A DNA stretch of 64,000 nt. Source: Ectobacillus antri. Its GTDB lineage: Bacteria; Bacillota; Bacilli; Bacillales; Bacillaceae_G. The position numbers and the translations under genes were made by a program. The notes under the pieces are model-generated. The model was not told where the DNA came from. It ran no database searches and was given only the letters and a program-made list of their open reading frames with translations. Of the stretch, positions 25,063-37,879 are shown piece after piece. Position 1 is the stretch's first letter. Each line of letters starts with the position of its first letter. The DNA lies in contig NZ_RIAV01000012.1 in assembly GCF_003852715.1 (NCBI RefSeq), positions 1 through 64,000 on the forward strand, written 5' to 3'.

Positions 25063-27297
25063 CTATATACTGGTATTCTCTACCCATTTCACATAAAACA
25101 CTTCAGATTGATAGTCACCGCCGCGCTTTGCTGTAGCACCGTTCACACCATTGAATTCCGTCGGAAGCGGCAGACCAATTGTCATAAGTTCATCACCGTA
25201 AAACTGTTTGCCACACACTTCGTATACGCGATTCTCATCCAGACCTGCTAATCGCAATGTTTTATGCTTAGGAGGGTTGGCCGATGTTAACACTTGATAC
25301 CATCCAACAAACGCCTCGGCTTGGTCCTCACTTACTACCATCCAAGCTGTTTCATTACCGTTAAACGGACTTAACAATCGGTAAAACTGTCCATCACGAA
25401 TTAACGCACGATGCTGCTTGTATACAGCGATTTGCTTCTTAATTTCTTCCTTCTCTTCCTCATTCATTGTCAGCGGATTTAACTCGTAGCCGAACGTCCC
25501 AAAATACGCAACATTTGCCCGCATTTGAAGCGGTGTTGTACGAAGCGTTTGATGATTAGGTGTTGCCGATACGTGCGAGCCAATGCTGTACAGCGGGTAA
25601 GCAAGTGAAGTACCGTATTGAATTTTCAAGCGCTCCACCGCGTCTGTATCATCGCTTGCCCAGGCCTGCGGGGCATAATACATCATACCCGGATCGAAGC
25701 GCCCGCCCCCGCCCGCGCACGATTCAAACAGAACATGTGGGAATTCCTTTGTTAAGCGTTCATATAGGTTATATACACCCAGAATATAACGGTGAAAAAA
25801 CTCACCTTGCCGATGCACTGGCAGCGCGTTTGAAAACGCCTCCGTCATATTACGGTTCATATCCCATTTAACATATGATAGATTTGTCTCACGAATAATA
25901 GCGGACATTCTGTTATACATATAGTCCACAATGTCAGGTCTTGAAAAATCGATTACAAGCTGATTGCGCCCCAACGTATATGACTGTCCTGGTACGCCTA
26001 CTGCCCAGTCAGGATGCTGACGAAACAAATCGCTATTTGGACTAATCATCTCCGGTTCAAACCACAAACCAAATTTCATTCCCGTCGCATTGATTTTATT
26101 GGCTAAGCTACCCAATCCGTTCGGTAGCTTTCGCTTATCAACATACCAATCCCCAAGAGACGATGTATCATTATCACGCTTACCAAACCAACCATCATCT
26201 AGCACGAACAATTCAATTCCAAGCTCGCTGGCGGATGTCGCGATTTCAACCAACTTTTCTTCATTAAAGTCAAAATAAGTCGCTTCCCAGTTGTTGATTA
26301 AAATTGGGCGCACTTCTTTCTTCCACTGCGCCGGAATTAAATGATTACGATACAGCCCATGAAACGCCTGGCTCATACCGTTTAAACCCTCGTTTGAATA
26401 GACCATCACGACTTCAGGCGTTTGGAAACTTTCCTTAGGGTTTAGTTCCCATTGAAAACCGTAGTGATGAATGCCAGCTGTTAGTCTCGTCACGTCATAA
26501 TGATCCACTTCGACCTGCATGAGGAAGTTACTGCTGTAAACAAGCTGAAACCCGTATACTTCGCCATGCTGCTCAGTTGCATCTAGTCTTTTTAAAGCTA
26601 AAAACGGATTATGATGATGCGAGCTAGCGCCGCGAATACTGCTAATAGACTGGATACCTGCTTCAAGCTTTCTTTCCTTAATGTGCCGCTCTCGTGACCA
26701 TGTACCAACTAAGTGAAGCATTAAAAAATCTTTATCCGGTAAATCGATGGAAGCACCCATCAACCGATTGATGATAATAGCATTCTCTCCCAAATTCCGC
26801 AGCAAAACACTACGCGTAATAACTGGCTTATCACGAAAAATCGTATAGTTTAAGACAAGCTCAGCCTGTAAAAATGCATCTTGCAGTACAACTTGAAGCG
26901 TCTCGGCTTCTTCAGCAGTGGCATAGGTTGCCGGCAAACCTTCTAGATTAGGTTTCCCTGACAATATGCGGTATGAATGGTATTTAAAATCCGGTACATG
27001 ATTTTCATTTGGGTTGCGCACGCTAATCGCTGGCTCGCGAAAATCAGAGTTGCCGTAGGCTGGATATTCTTGCCTTATCGTTTCTAGACTAAAGGCTGGA
27101 TCATCGGCATATATATGACAACTTGCCGCAGTTGGCACATCGTATGTTTGCAAATGCGAAAAATCCAGTCTATGACGAAGTGCTTTTCCGTAATACAAAT
27201 GACCAAGCTGCCCATTTTTCATCACATGAAAGATATAGCTCACCTGACCGTTTGTTAAATGAAATTGCTGTCTATCTAGGTCTACTTGAATTAACAT
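25063..27297 (-). CDS. Alpha-galactosidase, GH36
   Basis: 744 residues; ATG at 27297 after AAGGAGAGG. GH36 architecture: N-terminal beta-supersandwich, then a TIM barrel with INNWEATYFDFNEEKL, DDGWFGKRDND, nucleophile Asp in SYVKWDMNRNMTE and acid/base Asp in WASDDTDAVERL. No signal peptide, so cytosolic. It frees galactose from melibiose, raffinose and stachyose taken up by the adjacent ABC importer. Likely agaN/rafA/melA type; the symbol is left open. Confidence 0.95.
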   Translation of the reverse strand: MLIQVDLDRQQFHLTNGQVSYIFHVMKNGQLGHLYYGKALRHRLDFSHLQTYDVPTAASCHIYADDPAFSLETIRQEYPAYGNSDFREPAISVRNPNENHVPDFKYHSYRILSGKPNLEGLPATYATAEEAETLQVVLQDAFLQAELVLNYTIFRDKPVITRSVLLRNLGENAIIINRLMGASIDLPDKDFLMLHLVGTWSRERHIKERKLEAGIQSISSIRGASSHHHNPFLALKRLDATEQHGEVYGFQLVYSSNFLMQVEVDHYDVTRLTAGIHHYGFQWELNPKESFQTPEVVMVYSNEGLNGMSQAFHGLYRNHLIPAQWKKEVRPILINNWEATYFDFNEEKLVEIATSASELGIELFVLDDGWFGKRDNDTSSLGDWYVDKRKLPNGLGSLANKINATGMKFGLWFEPEMISPNSDLFRQHPDWAVGVPGQSYTLGRNQLVIDFSRPDIVDYMYNRMSAIIRETNLSYVKWDMNRNMTEAFSNALPVHRQGEFFHRYILGVYNLYERLTKEFPHVLFESCAGGGGRFDPGMMYYAPQAWASDDTDAVERLKIQYGTSLAYPLYSIGSHVSATPNHQTLRTTPLQMRANVAYFGTFGYELNPLTMNEEEKEEIKKQIAVYKQHRALIRDGQFYRLLSPFNGNETAWMVVSEDQAEAFVGWYQVLTSANPPKHKTLRLAGLDENRVYEVCGKQFYGDELMTIGLPLPTEFNGVNGATAKRGGDYQSEVFYVKWVENTSI

Positions 27298-27341
27298 ACA
27301 AGCGCCTCTCCTTCTATATGATATAGCTCTGTTAAAGTTTA

Positions 27342-27456
27342 TTGGTGATTGCTCTCCACGGGCGGTCAGGGAGCCTCCTCAGCGCTATGCGCCTGCGGGG
27401 TCTCTCTTTGACTCGCTTTTCCCGCAAAATTCTCATCCCTTCACTCCCATCACCAA
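27342..27456. repeat. R3: GC-rich Bacillaceae interspersed repeat
   Basis: A 115-bp unit flanked by the inverted termini TTGGTGAT and ATCACCAA. It contains ccacgggcgg, gggagcctcctc, gcctgcggggtct and cttttcccgc. Strikingly GC-rich against the AT-rich intergene. I recognise the gcctcctc...cgcctgcggggtct pattern as a dispersed non-coding repeat seen in many Bacillaceae. It lies between lacZ and the alpha-galactosidase gene, in the transcribed region, and may fold strongly. Confidence 0.65.
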
Positions 27457-27515
27457 ATGCAAATGATCAACATTATGCTTTAACATAGCCATTTATATAA
27501 ATATGAAAAATCTAT

Positions 27516-31370
<3,855 letters not shown>

Positions 31371-31378
<8 letters not shown>

Positions 31379-32294
31379 TTTTCTCACCTGCCACTTTAAA
31401 TTGAATAATTGCCAGGAATACAATCATGATTACGATGGCATAAGAAACCGTTGCCGCATACCCAAAATCCGGTGAATACTTAAACGATAAATTGTAAATG
31501 TACTGCGAAATGGTCATCGTACTGTTTCCCGGTCCGCCTTTTGTAATATTCATAACCTCGTCAAACAACTGCAGTGTACCGATTGTAGACGTAATAGAAG
31601 TGAATAGGATAATTGGCTTTAGCATCGGCACAGTAATTTTGAAAAACGTTTGTATAGAGGAGGCACCATCCATTTTCGCTGCCTCATAAATTGACTGATC
31701 AATATTTTGAAGTGCGGATAAAAAGAAAATCATATTGTAACCGGTCCAACGCCATGTGATTGCGATAATAATGGTTACCTTTGCCCAGAATGGATCTGTC
31801 AAAAAGGGAATAGGCGCATTAATAATAGATAACTTCATGAGCATAATGTTGATAATACCGTCTTGCCCAAACAAGTATTTAAAAATAACGGAGTATGCAA
31901 CGAGAGACGTCACAGCTGGCAAGAAAATAGCTGTTCGGTAAAACCCCTTCCATTTCAATGCTTGATTGTTTAATAGAACAGAAAAGAAGATTGCCAAAAT
32001 AATCATTAAGGGTACTTGGATAATCAAATAAAGTAAGGTGTTCTTTACTGTTGTAAGAAAAATAGGGTCTTTCAGCAATCTTGCGTAGTTCTCAACACCG
32101 ACAAAGGAAAGATTAGCTCCTTTTCCAGATTGAAAGCTTAAAATAAGTGCTTGAATCATTGGATAAAAATAAAACATAAAAATCATTGCTGCAGCGACAA
32201 GAACGAATGACCAGCCAATTAATGTGCTTTTTAAGCGCAGGTTACGGCTGCTTGTCTTCACTTGCGGATGCGTATTTGCTTTTGCAGGTATCAT
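31371..32294 (-). CDS. Carbohydrate ABC transporter permease (MalF-type)
   Basis: 307 residues; ATG at 32294 after AGGAGCTGATTAAA. Six predicted helices with the EAA loop YEAAKMDGASSIQTFFKITV. Partner of the MalG-type permease downstream; it follows the binding protein gene after a strong internal hairpin. Confidence 0.92.
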
Positions 32295-32326
32295 TTTAAT
32301 CAGCTCCTTGCCTCTCTTAATAAGAA

Positions 32327-32409
32327 AACCTCGGAAAGAACTCGCCTGGTACATCAGTGACTTCTGTACACTCTGTCAGAAGAAGCCGGCGAATTTCCGA
32401 GGCTTTTTA
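32327..32409 (-). terminator. Intra-operon terminator after the binding-protein gene
   Basis: Minus strand: AGCCTCGGAAATTCGCC pairs with GGCGAGTTCTTTCCGAGG across a 40-nt loop region and is followed by TTTTCTTATT. It would cut most transcripts, leaving more binding protein than permease, a common arrangement in solute-binding-protein operons. Confidence 0.65.
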
Positions 32410-32423
32410 TTATGCGGTTATTT

Positions 32424-33707
32424 TTATTTCAATTGTGCTTCGGCTTGACTTTGTGCATCCTTCAGCATTTTATCAAGGTCCTTACCCTTCATATAGTTTT
32501 GCGCTTCTACGACAAGAATGTCTTCAATTGCATATGTGTGAATACCGTAGTTAACTTGTGGAATCTGCTCAATCCATTTAGAGAAATCCGCTACAATTTT
32601 TTGACCGCCAAAGAATTCGTCAGCGCGTTGGTACACATCATCATTAGCAGCAGGCTTGTATGTGCCGATTGCACCCATTTCCTTATTTAATGTTTGGTAA
32701 AACTCTTTATTAGAACCAAACGTTTTCGCTAAGAAGTCTGCTGCTTTTTCTTTACCAGGTACGTTCAATACATACCAAGAGCTTCCGCCAAGGTTAGATG
32801 CGCTTACTGACTTCTCTACACCAGGAAGTTTAGGGAACGGTACAACTGCCCATTTACCAGACTGAGAAGCTTCAGCTTTAATAGAAGGTGTAATCCAGTT
32901 TCCTGTAGGAACAGTTGCTACATCTCCGCTGTTAAATGCTGCTACGAATTGACTCCAATCCGAAACAGGTTTCACTAAGCCTGAATTCATAATTTCTTTG
33001 TACATTTCAAATGCTGCTTTTAATTCTTTATTACCTGCTAAATAAGGCGTTTTACCGTCTTCTTTTGTATACCAAGAACCTGCCGTTTGTGCCATCATAC
33101 GAACTAAAGACAGTTCGTTCGGATCTTGTGTCATCATTTGTTTGCCTGTCGCTTCTTTTACCTTTTTACCAATTTCTAAATACTGTTTCCAATCAATGTT
33201 TTGCAAGTCTTCGACTTTATAACCTGCTTTTTCTAAGTAATCTGTTCTTACATATAAACCTGCCACACCTGTGTCAAACGGAACGCCGTAATTTTTACCA
33301 TTTACACTTGTCGGCGCTACCTTATAAGCAGCAAAATCGTCCGCTTTAAATGTGCCTGTCATATCATGAAACATATCTGGATAAGCCTGCAGGAAGCTTT
33401 GTGCACGGTAGTCTTCAATCAATACGATGTTTGGAAGACCCTTTGTTGTGCCAGAACTTAAGCTTGTGTTTAGCTTTTGAATAATGTCAGCCTGCGCATT
33501 TTCAACAATTTTAATATTTACGTCTTTATTGTTGTATGTTTCTTTTGCAATGTTTAGTGCTTTAATGTTAAAGTTTGGATCCCATGCCCAAATTGTAATC
33601 GTATTTGTATCTTTGCCCTCGCTTGATGCTTTATTCGTCTTTGAACCGGACGAACATGCTGTCAACATGAGAATACTGACTAAGAAAAATGCCAATACTT
33701 TCTTCAT
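32424..33707 (-). CDS. Sugar-binding lipoprotein of an ABC importer
   Basis: 427 residues; ATG at 33707 after AGGGGGAAGC. Signal peptide with lipobox LMLTACSS, lipidated Cys18, then a low-complexity linker (SGSKTNKASSEGKDTN). Family 1 extracellular solute-binding fold (ITIWAWDPNFNIKAL at the start of the mature domain). It captures oligosaccharides outside the membrane and hands them to the two permeases. Neighbouring alpha- and beta-galactosidases suggest a galactoside ligand. Promoter region contains a CcpA-type site. Confidence 0.93.
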   Translation of the reverse strand: MKKVLAFFLVSILMLTACSSGSKTNKASSEGKDTNTITIWAWDPNFNIKALNIAKETYNNKDVNIKIVENAQADIIQKLNTSLSSGTTKGLPNIVLIEDYRAQSFLQAYPDMFHDMTGTFKADDFAAYKVAPTSVNGKNYGVPFDTGVAGLYVRTDYLEKAGYKVEDLQNIDWKQYLEIGKKVKEATGKQMMTQDPNELSLVRMMAQTAGSWYTKEDGKTPYLAGNKELKAAFEMYKEIMNSGLVKPVSDWSQFVAAFNSGDVATVPTGNWITPSIKAEASQSGKWAVVPFPKLPGVEKSVSASNLGGSSWYVLNVPGKEKAADFLAKTFGSNKEFYQTLNKEMGAIGTYKPAANDDVYQRADEFFGGQKIVADFSKWIEQIPQVNYGIHTYAIEDILVVEAQNYMKGKDLDKMLKDAQSQAEAQLK

Positions 33708-33775
33708 TGAGCTTCCCCCTACATTTTTAGTTTTGTAAGCGCAACCATCCTTACATGCAATTATCATACTATAAA

Positions 33776-33789
33776 TAAAAACGCTTTCA
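33776..33789 (-). promoter_or_regulatory. Candidate CcpA cre site before the importer operon
   Basis: Minus strand TGAAAGCGTTTTTA matches the cre consensus TGWAANCGNTNWCA except for the penultimate base. It lies about 75 bp upstream of the binding-protein start, beside the TATGATAAT -10-like sequence, fitting catabolite repression. Confidence 0.6.
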
Positions 33790-33899
33790 TTAGCATGATA
33801 TTTTCTATCTTTTGTACTATTTTTACAAGATAAACAAGTTCCAAGTTTGGGATTGAGATTATTTTTAGAAGTTTGGATTATTTTTAGGAACATACTCTC

Positions 33900-34068
33900 C
33901 TATATAAGTATAACTAGAAAAACCGACATTCTGTTTTTGGATGGGAAAGAAGAGCAGGCAATATATGGTTGCGGTCAGGACTTAAGAGCTACGCGTGTCA
34001 AGTAAGAACATACACACGGAGCGAGGCGTTCTGGATATATGGCAAAAAAACATCTCGACTTATATAGA
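33900..34068 (-). repeat. R1 MITE-like element, copy 2 (inverted)
   Basis: 169 bp bounded by CTATATAAGT (33900) and ACTTATATAGA (34058-34068). The interior, read on the minus strand, contains gcctcgctccgtgtgtatg and cttacttgacacgcgtag and aligns with copies 1 and 3. A truncated further copy (atgggagagaagaacagg to gggacttatgag, about 34066-34120) abuts it. Confidence 0.8.
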
Positions 34069-34212
34069 TGGGAGAGAAGAACAGGTGATGCCTGGCTACG
34101 GTTGGGACTTATGAGATGATTGTGCTGGGTTAAGTTATTTATTTTGGTACTTTGATTTCTTTTCTGTTTATCACCCAAAAGAGTGGTAATGCTCCTATCT
34201 AAGGTAACATGG

Positions 34213-34271
34213 AAAAATAGACCACCAGTGAAAACCAAGCAAAATCAAGAGTTTCAGAGGTGGTCTATTTC
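34213..34271. terminator. Long imperfect hairpin with gaccacc/ggtggtc arms
   Basis: tagaccacc-agtgaaa...tttcag-aggtggtcta, A/T-rich on both sides. Arms and interior resemble the terminator at 63162-63209, so the two may derive from the same mobile hairpin. Confidence 0.5.
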
Positions 34272-34294
34272 ACATACTTCGGTTAAATTTTATC

Positions 34295-34324
34295 AACAAG
34301 GGGCTTTTGGATTAGCCCCTTTTC
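34295..34324. terminator. Terminator after the sensor kinase gene
   Basis: AAGGGGCT-tttggatt-AGCCCCTTTT palindrome directly behind the kinase stop codon. Confidence 0.65.
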
Positions 34325-36100
34325 TTAGTCTTTGTTAATTGGCATGGTGATATGTACCTTTGTCCCCTCTCCTAGTTCGCTAGAGATGGTGACGCCGTAT
34401 TCTTCTCCGTACATAAGTTGAATGCGTTCATGTACATTTTTTACACCAATGCCTGAGAATAATTGCTGCTTACGCTTTTGCTTTGGTAGTTTTGTTTCAG
34501 CAGAAATCTCCATACCGTCACCATTGTCTACGGTTTCGCAAATCAAAGTGCCGCCATCCTTCCAAATGAGAACATTAATAGAACCTTCATGCTTTTGATT
34601 AAAGCCGTGGAAAAAGGCATTTTCCATAAACGGCTGTAGCACTAACTTTGGCACTTTGTAAGATAGGCAGTCCGGCGAAATAAAGTAATTTACTTTAATA
34701 CGCTCACCATATCGTTTTTGATTAATCAATACATAATGCTTTAAATTTTCAACCTCTTGTGCCACAGTAATGGTTTCACTCACATTACCTACTGTATTTT
34801 GCAGAAGTGAAATGAGCGCATGAATAGTTGCTTCTGTTTCTGCCTTCTCACCTTGCTGCACCATAAATTTAATGGATGTAAGCGTATTATAGAGAAAATG
34901 TGGATTGATTTGCTGCTGGAGGGCAGCAAGCTCTGCATTGCGCCGGAGCTGCTGCGAAAGGACTAGCTCATCCATATACTCTTGAATTTCATCAAGCATT
35001 AAATTAAAGGCTTGACCAATCTCCTTAGTCTCATACGTGCCTGATACAGGCACATATTCATCGAAATCATTTTTAGATGCATTAATAATTTTGCGAACCA
35101 ATAGAGACAATGAATTTGTAACGCGGCGCGTGACTAAAAATACGATTATCACTGCAAGGAGCACAATGCCAAGCACGATAAAAATCATATTCTTTTTATC
35201 AATTAAATCACCGAACGCTGTTTCTTTATCAATGACATTAAACATGTACATATCAAAGAAAGGAAGATATTCTTTTAGAATTAAATACTCTTTGCCTTTT
35301 ATTTTGCCAACAAGATAATGGCTGTTATCAGCTTCCATTCTTTCTGCATACGTAAGAAGCTTTGTTTCGCTTGTGCCAATTCGCTCCTCTTGACTGCTAG
35401 AAATAATCGTTCCTTGGCGGTCTAAGATGTAGAAATCATTTCCCGGGCTTGTATAGTTATCATACGTACGATGTTTAAACTCGCTCTCCTTGACTGCGAA
35501 GTACATCGCACCGTAAATGTTTCCCGTACTGCGCTGCATCAGTGCTTTCGATGCAATCATAAACCGTTCTTCACCCGTTCCTGCATTTTTGCGCGGCTGA
35601 TAATGATAGTGATACATCAGCTTGCGTGGCTGCTTCATAGTTTGCTCAGTAATTGAGCTATCCTTCAATTCCATGTCCGATATGGGCCAGTAACTGCGGT
35701 CTGTCGTATAGACAAGTCCATTTTTCCCCATAACAAGTACGCTAATATCCTTGCCTGCCATATACGGCTGCAGACGCTTCATCTGCTGTCCTAGCGTATA
35801 GTACGCTTCCATTGTTTCTTGATCCCCCGCATCCTCGGACAGTACACTTTGTACCGTTCCATTTTGAAGCAGATTATTAGATGCAAGCACAATGGAGTAA
35901 TTGTAATACTCCATACTGTCCTTTACCTGGCTCATTACCTTGGCGTTCATAATACTGAATTTTTCGTAGAAAAAATTCTCGGACATTCGAATGGTTGCCC
36001 AGGTGATGGCAACTGACACAATTGTGATAATAAAAATAGTAATGAAGAACATAATCGTAAATAAACCATTATATCTAAAGCGCTTTGATATCCATTTCAT
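34325..36100 (-). CDS. YesM-type sensor histidine kinase
   Basis: 591 residues from ATG at 36100 (the ATG three codons earlier leaves no room for a binding site). Two membrane helices (about residues 12-36 and 285-310) enclose a large extracellular dCache-like sensor. A HAMP segment follows, then LQQQINPHFLYNTLTSIKFM with the phospho-His and a HATPase_c domain (ETVDNGDGM, FSGIGVKNVHERI). LytS/YesM-type kinases pair with AraC-type regulators and often control nearby carbohydrate ABC operons. Overlap-close to the response regulator upstream and followed by the importer genes. Confidence 0.92.
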   Translation of the reverse strand: MKWISKRFRYNGLFTIMFFITIFIITIVSVAITWATIRMSENFFYEKFSIMNAKVMSQVKDSMEYYNYSIVLASNNLLQNGTVQSVLSEDAGDQETMEAYYTLGQQMKRLQPYMAGKDISVLVMGKNGLVYTTDRSYWPISDMELKDSSITEQTMKQPRKLMYHYHYQPRKNAGTGEERFMIASKALMQRSTGNIYGAMYFAVKESEFKHRTYDNYTSPGNDFYILDRQGTIISSSQEERIGTSETKLLTYAERMEADNSHYLVGKIKGKEYLILKEYLPFFDMYMFNVIDKETAFGDLIDKKNMIFIVLGIVLLAVIIVFLVTRRVTNSLSLLVRKIINASKNDFDEYVPVSGTYETKEIGQAFNLMLDEIQEYMDELVLSQQLRRNAELAALQQQINPHFLYNTLTSIKFMVQQGEKAETEATIHALISLLQNTVGNVSETITVAQEVENLKHYVLINQKRYGERIKVNYFISPDCLSYKVPKLVLQPFMENAFFHGFNQKHEGSINVLIWKDGGTLICETVDNGDGMEISAETKLPKQKRKQQLFSGIGVKNVHERIQLMYGEEYGVTISSELGEGTKVHITMPINKD

Positions 36101-36112
36101 GGGCAGCATCTC

Positions 36113-37648
36113 TTATTTAAAAATTTGTTGTCTTCTAAATTGACTTGGTGAAGATCCTTGTATCTTTTTAAATACTTTACAGAAATAACTATGGTCAGAA
36201 TAGCCTACCATGCTGCTAATCTCAGAAATTGGTGCCGTATTAGCAAGTAGTAGCTTTGTAGCCTCTTCAATTCTGACTCGATTTACATATTCAATAAACC
36301 CTTCATCATTATGAGATGAAAAATAGTTAGAGAGATACGATGGGTTAAAGTGAAAGTGCTTCGCTACTTCCTTAAGTGTCAACGGCTCTGCATAATGCTC
36401 GCGAATATATTGCATAATTTCCTTCAAATTTAAATCCTCCTGATAAGCAGGCACCGCTTCAATGCAAGCTCTTACTTCCTCTATAAATTGCTGCAGTAGT
36501 TGAAGGGTTTCCTGTGCAGAGCTTGCTTTATCAATTGCTTGAAAATACGAATATCTTGCCTTTTCAAGCTCCTTTACATCATAGTTCATTTGACTTAATA
36601 GCACCGTTGTATGAAAAATGATGTTCCCTAAAAGCGACTTAAATTCAAAAACATCTTTTGTATAGCAACCGGATAAATTTGACATTTCCTTATCCAAATA
36701 ATCAAATGCTACGTCGAAATCTCTGCGCTTAAAATCTTCCGTAAAGCGCTCCATCTGGAAATCATCTGCTTGTGAAGCAGGTGGTAAGGTTTGTTTCATC
36801 AACAGCGCTTTTTCCGGAAAATAAAAACGGTATTGAAGCAGCTTCAAAAGCTCTTCCTTTACAACCTTACCAACCTCTAGGAAATCTACAAAGGGCTCTG
36901 ACAACGCATAACAAAGCTCCGTACTTTCCGCTGTCATTCTCTCTATAAATGAAAGTAAATTGGCATCATTTTCGTGCTCATAATTTAATAAAATGATAGC
37001 TGTATTTTGATCGTATGAGACTGGATGTGCCGAAAATACAAATTCACCTCCTTGTAACCGTGCTTCCCATTTTTTCTTCAAGCGCTGCAAAAAATCGGCA
37101 CTTCCCTTCTCAGAATGCAGCTTTACATCCACACCTAGCACACGAAGGCGTGAATGCGGCAGTAGGTGTCGTTGCGCCTGCTCCAGCTCCACCTCATAGC
37201 CTGAAAGTAACTTGCCAATGATTTGCGAGAGAGACTGTTCCTTTTCTTGCATTAGCTGAAAGCCTGGAATTCTCATCATTGCCTTTTGCAAGGCACTCAG
37301 CAGCCCTTTGGCATCTAGCTTCGGCTTTAATATATAATCAACCACACCGCTTTGGAAGGTGGAACGTACATAGTCAAAATCACCAAAGTTGCTTAAAATA
37401 ATAATTTCAATGTGCGGATAGTGGCTTTTAATCGTTTTTGTCAGTTCTTCTCCATCCATAATCGGCATCACCATATCTGTCAGCACAATATGCGGATTTG
37501 TTTGTTCAATGAGTGCAAGAGCCTCCTGGCCGTTAGACGCTTCTCCCACAACCGCAAATCCTTCCTGCTCCCAGTTGATATAATGCTTAATTCCCTGTCT
37601 AATTAACAGCTCATCGTCTACAATTAATACTCTACAAAGCTCCCCCAT
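36113..37648 (-). CDS. YesN-type response regulator with AraC DNA-binding domain
   Basis: 511 residues; ATG at 37648 follows GAGGGGAG. Receiver at the N-terminus (VLIVDDELLIRQGI, phospho-Asp in IVLTDMVMPIMDG, Lys in VDYILKPK), a long middle region, and two AraC helix-turn-helices at the C-terminus (LTLKEVAKHFHFNPSYLSNY and ISSMVGYSDHSYFCKVFKKI). Probably activates the adjacent sugar importer operon in response to an external saccharide sensed by the kinase. Confidence 0.93.
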   Translation of the reverse strand: MGELCRVLIVDDELLIRQGIKHYINWEQEGFAVVGEASNGQEALALIEQTNPHIVLTDMVMPIMDGEELTKTIKSHYPHIEIIILSNFGDFDYVRSTFQSGVVDYILKPKLDAKGLLSALQKAMMRIPGFQLMQEKEQSLSQIIGKLLSGYEVELEQAQRHLLPHSRLRVLGVDVKLHSEKGSADFLQRLKKKWEARLQGGEFVFSAHPVSYDQNTAIILLNYEHENDANLLSFIERMTAESTELCYALSEPFVDFLEVGKVVKEELLKLLQYRFYFPEKALLMKQTLPPASQADDFQMERFTEDFKRRDFDVAFDYLDKEMSNLSGCYTKDVFEFKSLLGNIIFHTTVLLSQMNYDVKELEKARYSYFQAIDKASSAQETLQLLQQFIEEVRACIEAVPAYQEDLNLKEIMQYIREHYAEPLTLKEVAKHFHFNPSYLSNYFSSHNDEGFIEYVNRVRIEEATKLLLANTAPISEISSMVGYSDHSYFCKVFKKIQGSSPSQFRRQQIFK

Positions 37649-37736
37649 ACAAACACTCCCCTCAGAGCTCAATGTAAACCTTTTCATATATTGTACTACA
37701 ACTGTCGTATTGCGAAAAGAATCGGCTTCTGAGTAA

Positions 37737-37840
37737 AGCAGCTGTTTTTCCGGTCAGTTTTCGTAAGATTTCGGTCACTTTTTATGAGATTCCGGTCAGT
37801 TTGTTGTATATATCAGCTACTTTTTCCGTATTCTGGTCAC
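37737..37840 (-). repeat. Array C: five ~21-bp degenerate repeats
   Basis: Minus-strand units: GTGACCAGAATACGGAAAAA (37821-37840), then four units of exactly 21 bp starting GTAGCTGATAT, CTGACCGGAATCTCAT, GTGACCGAAATCTTACG and CTGACCGGAAAAAC (down to 37737). Consensus STGACCGRAATNTNATAAAA. It lies between the scrK terminator and the yesN-like start, in sense orientation to scrK. Confidence 0.85.
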
Positions 37841-37849
37841 CACCAAACA

Positions 37850-37876
37850 AAAGTAGCCCTCTCATTTGAGAGGACT
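37850..37876 (-). terminator. scrK terminator
   Basis: Minus strand AGTCCTCTC-aaat-GAGAGGGCT followed by ACTTTTGTTTG, immediately after the fructokinase stop. Confidence 0.7.
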
Positions 37877-37879
37877 AGC

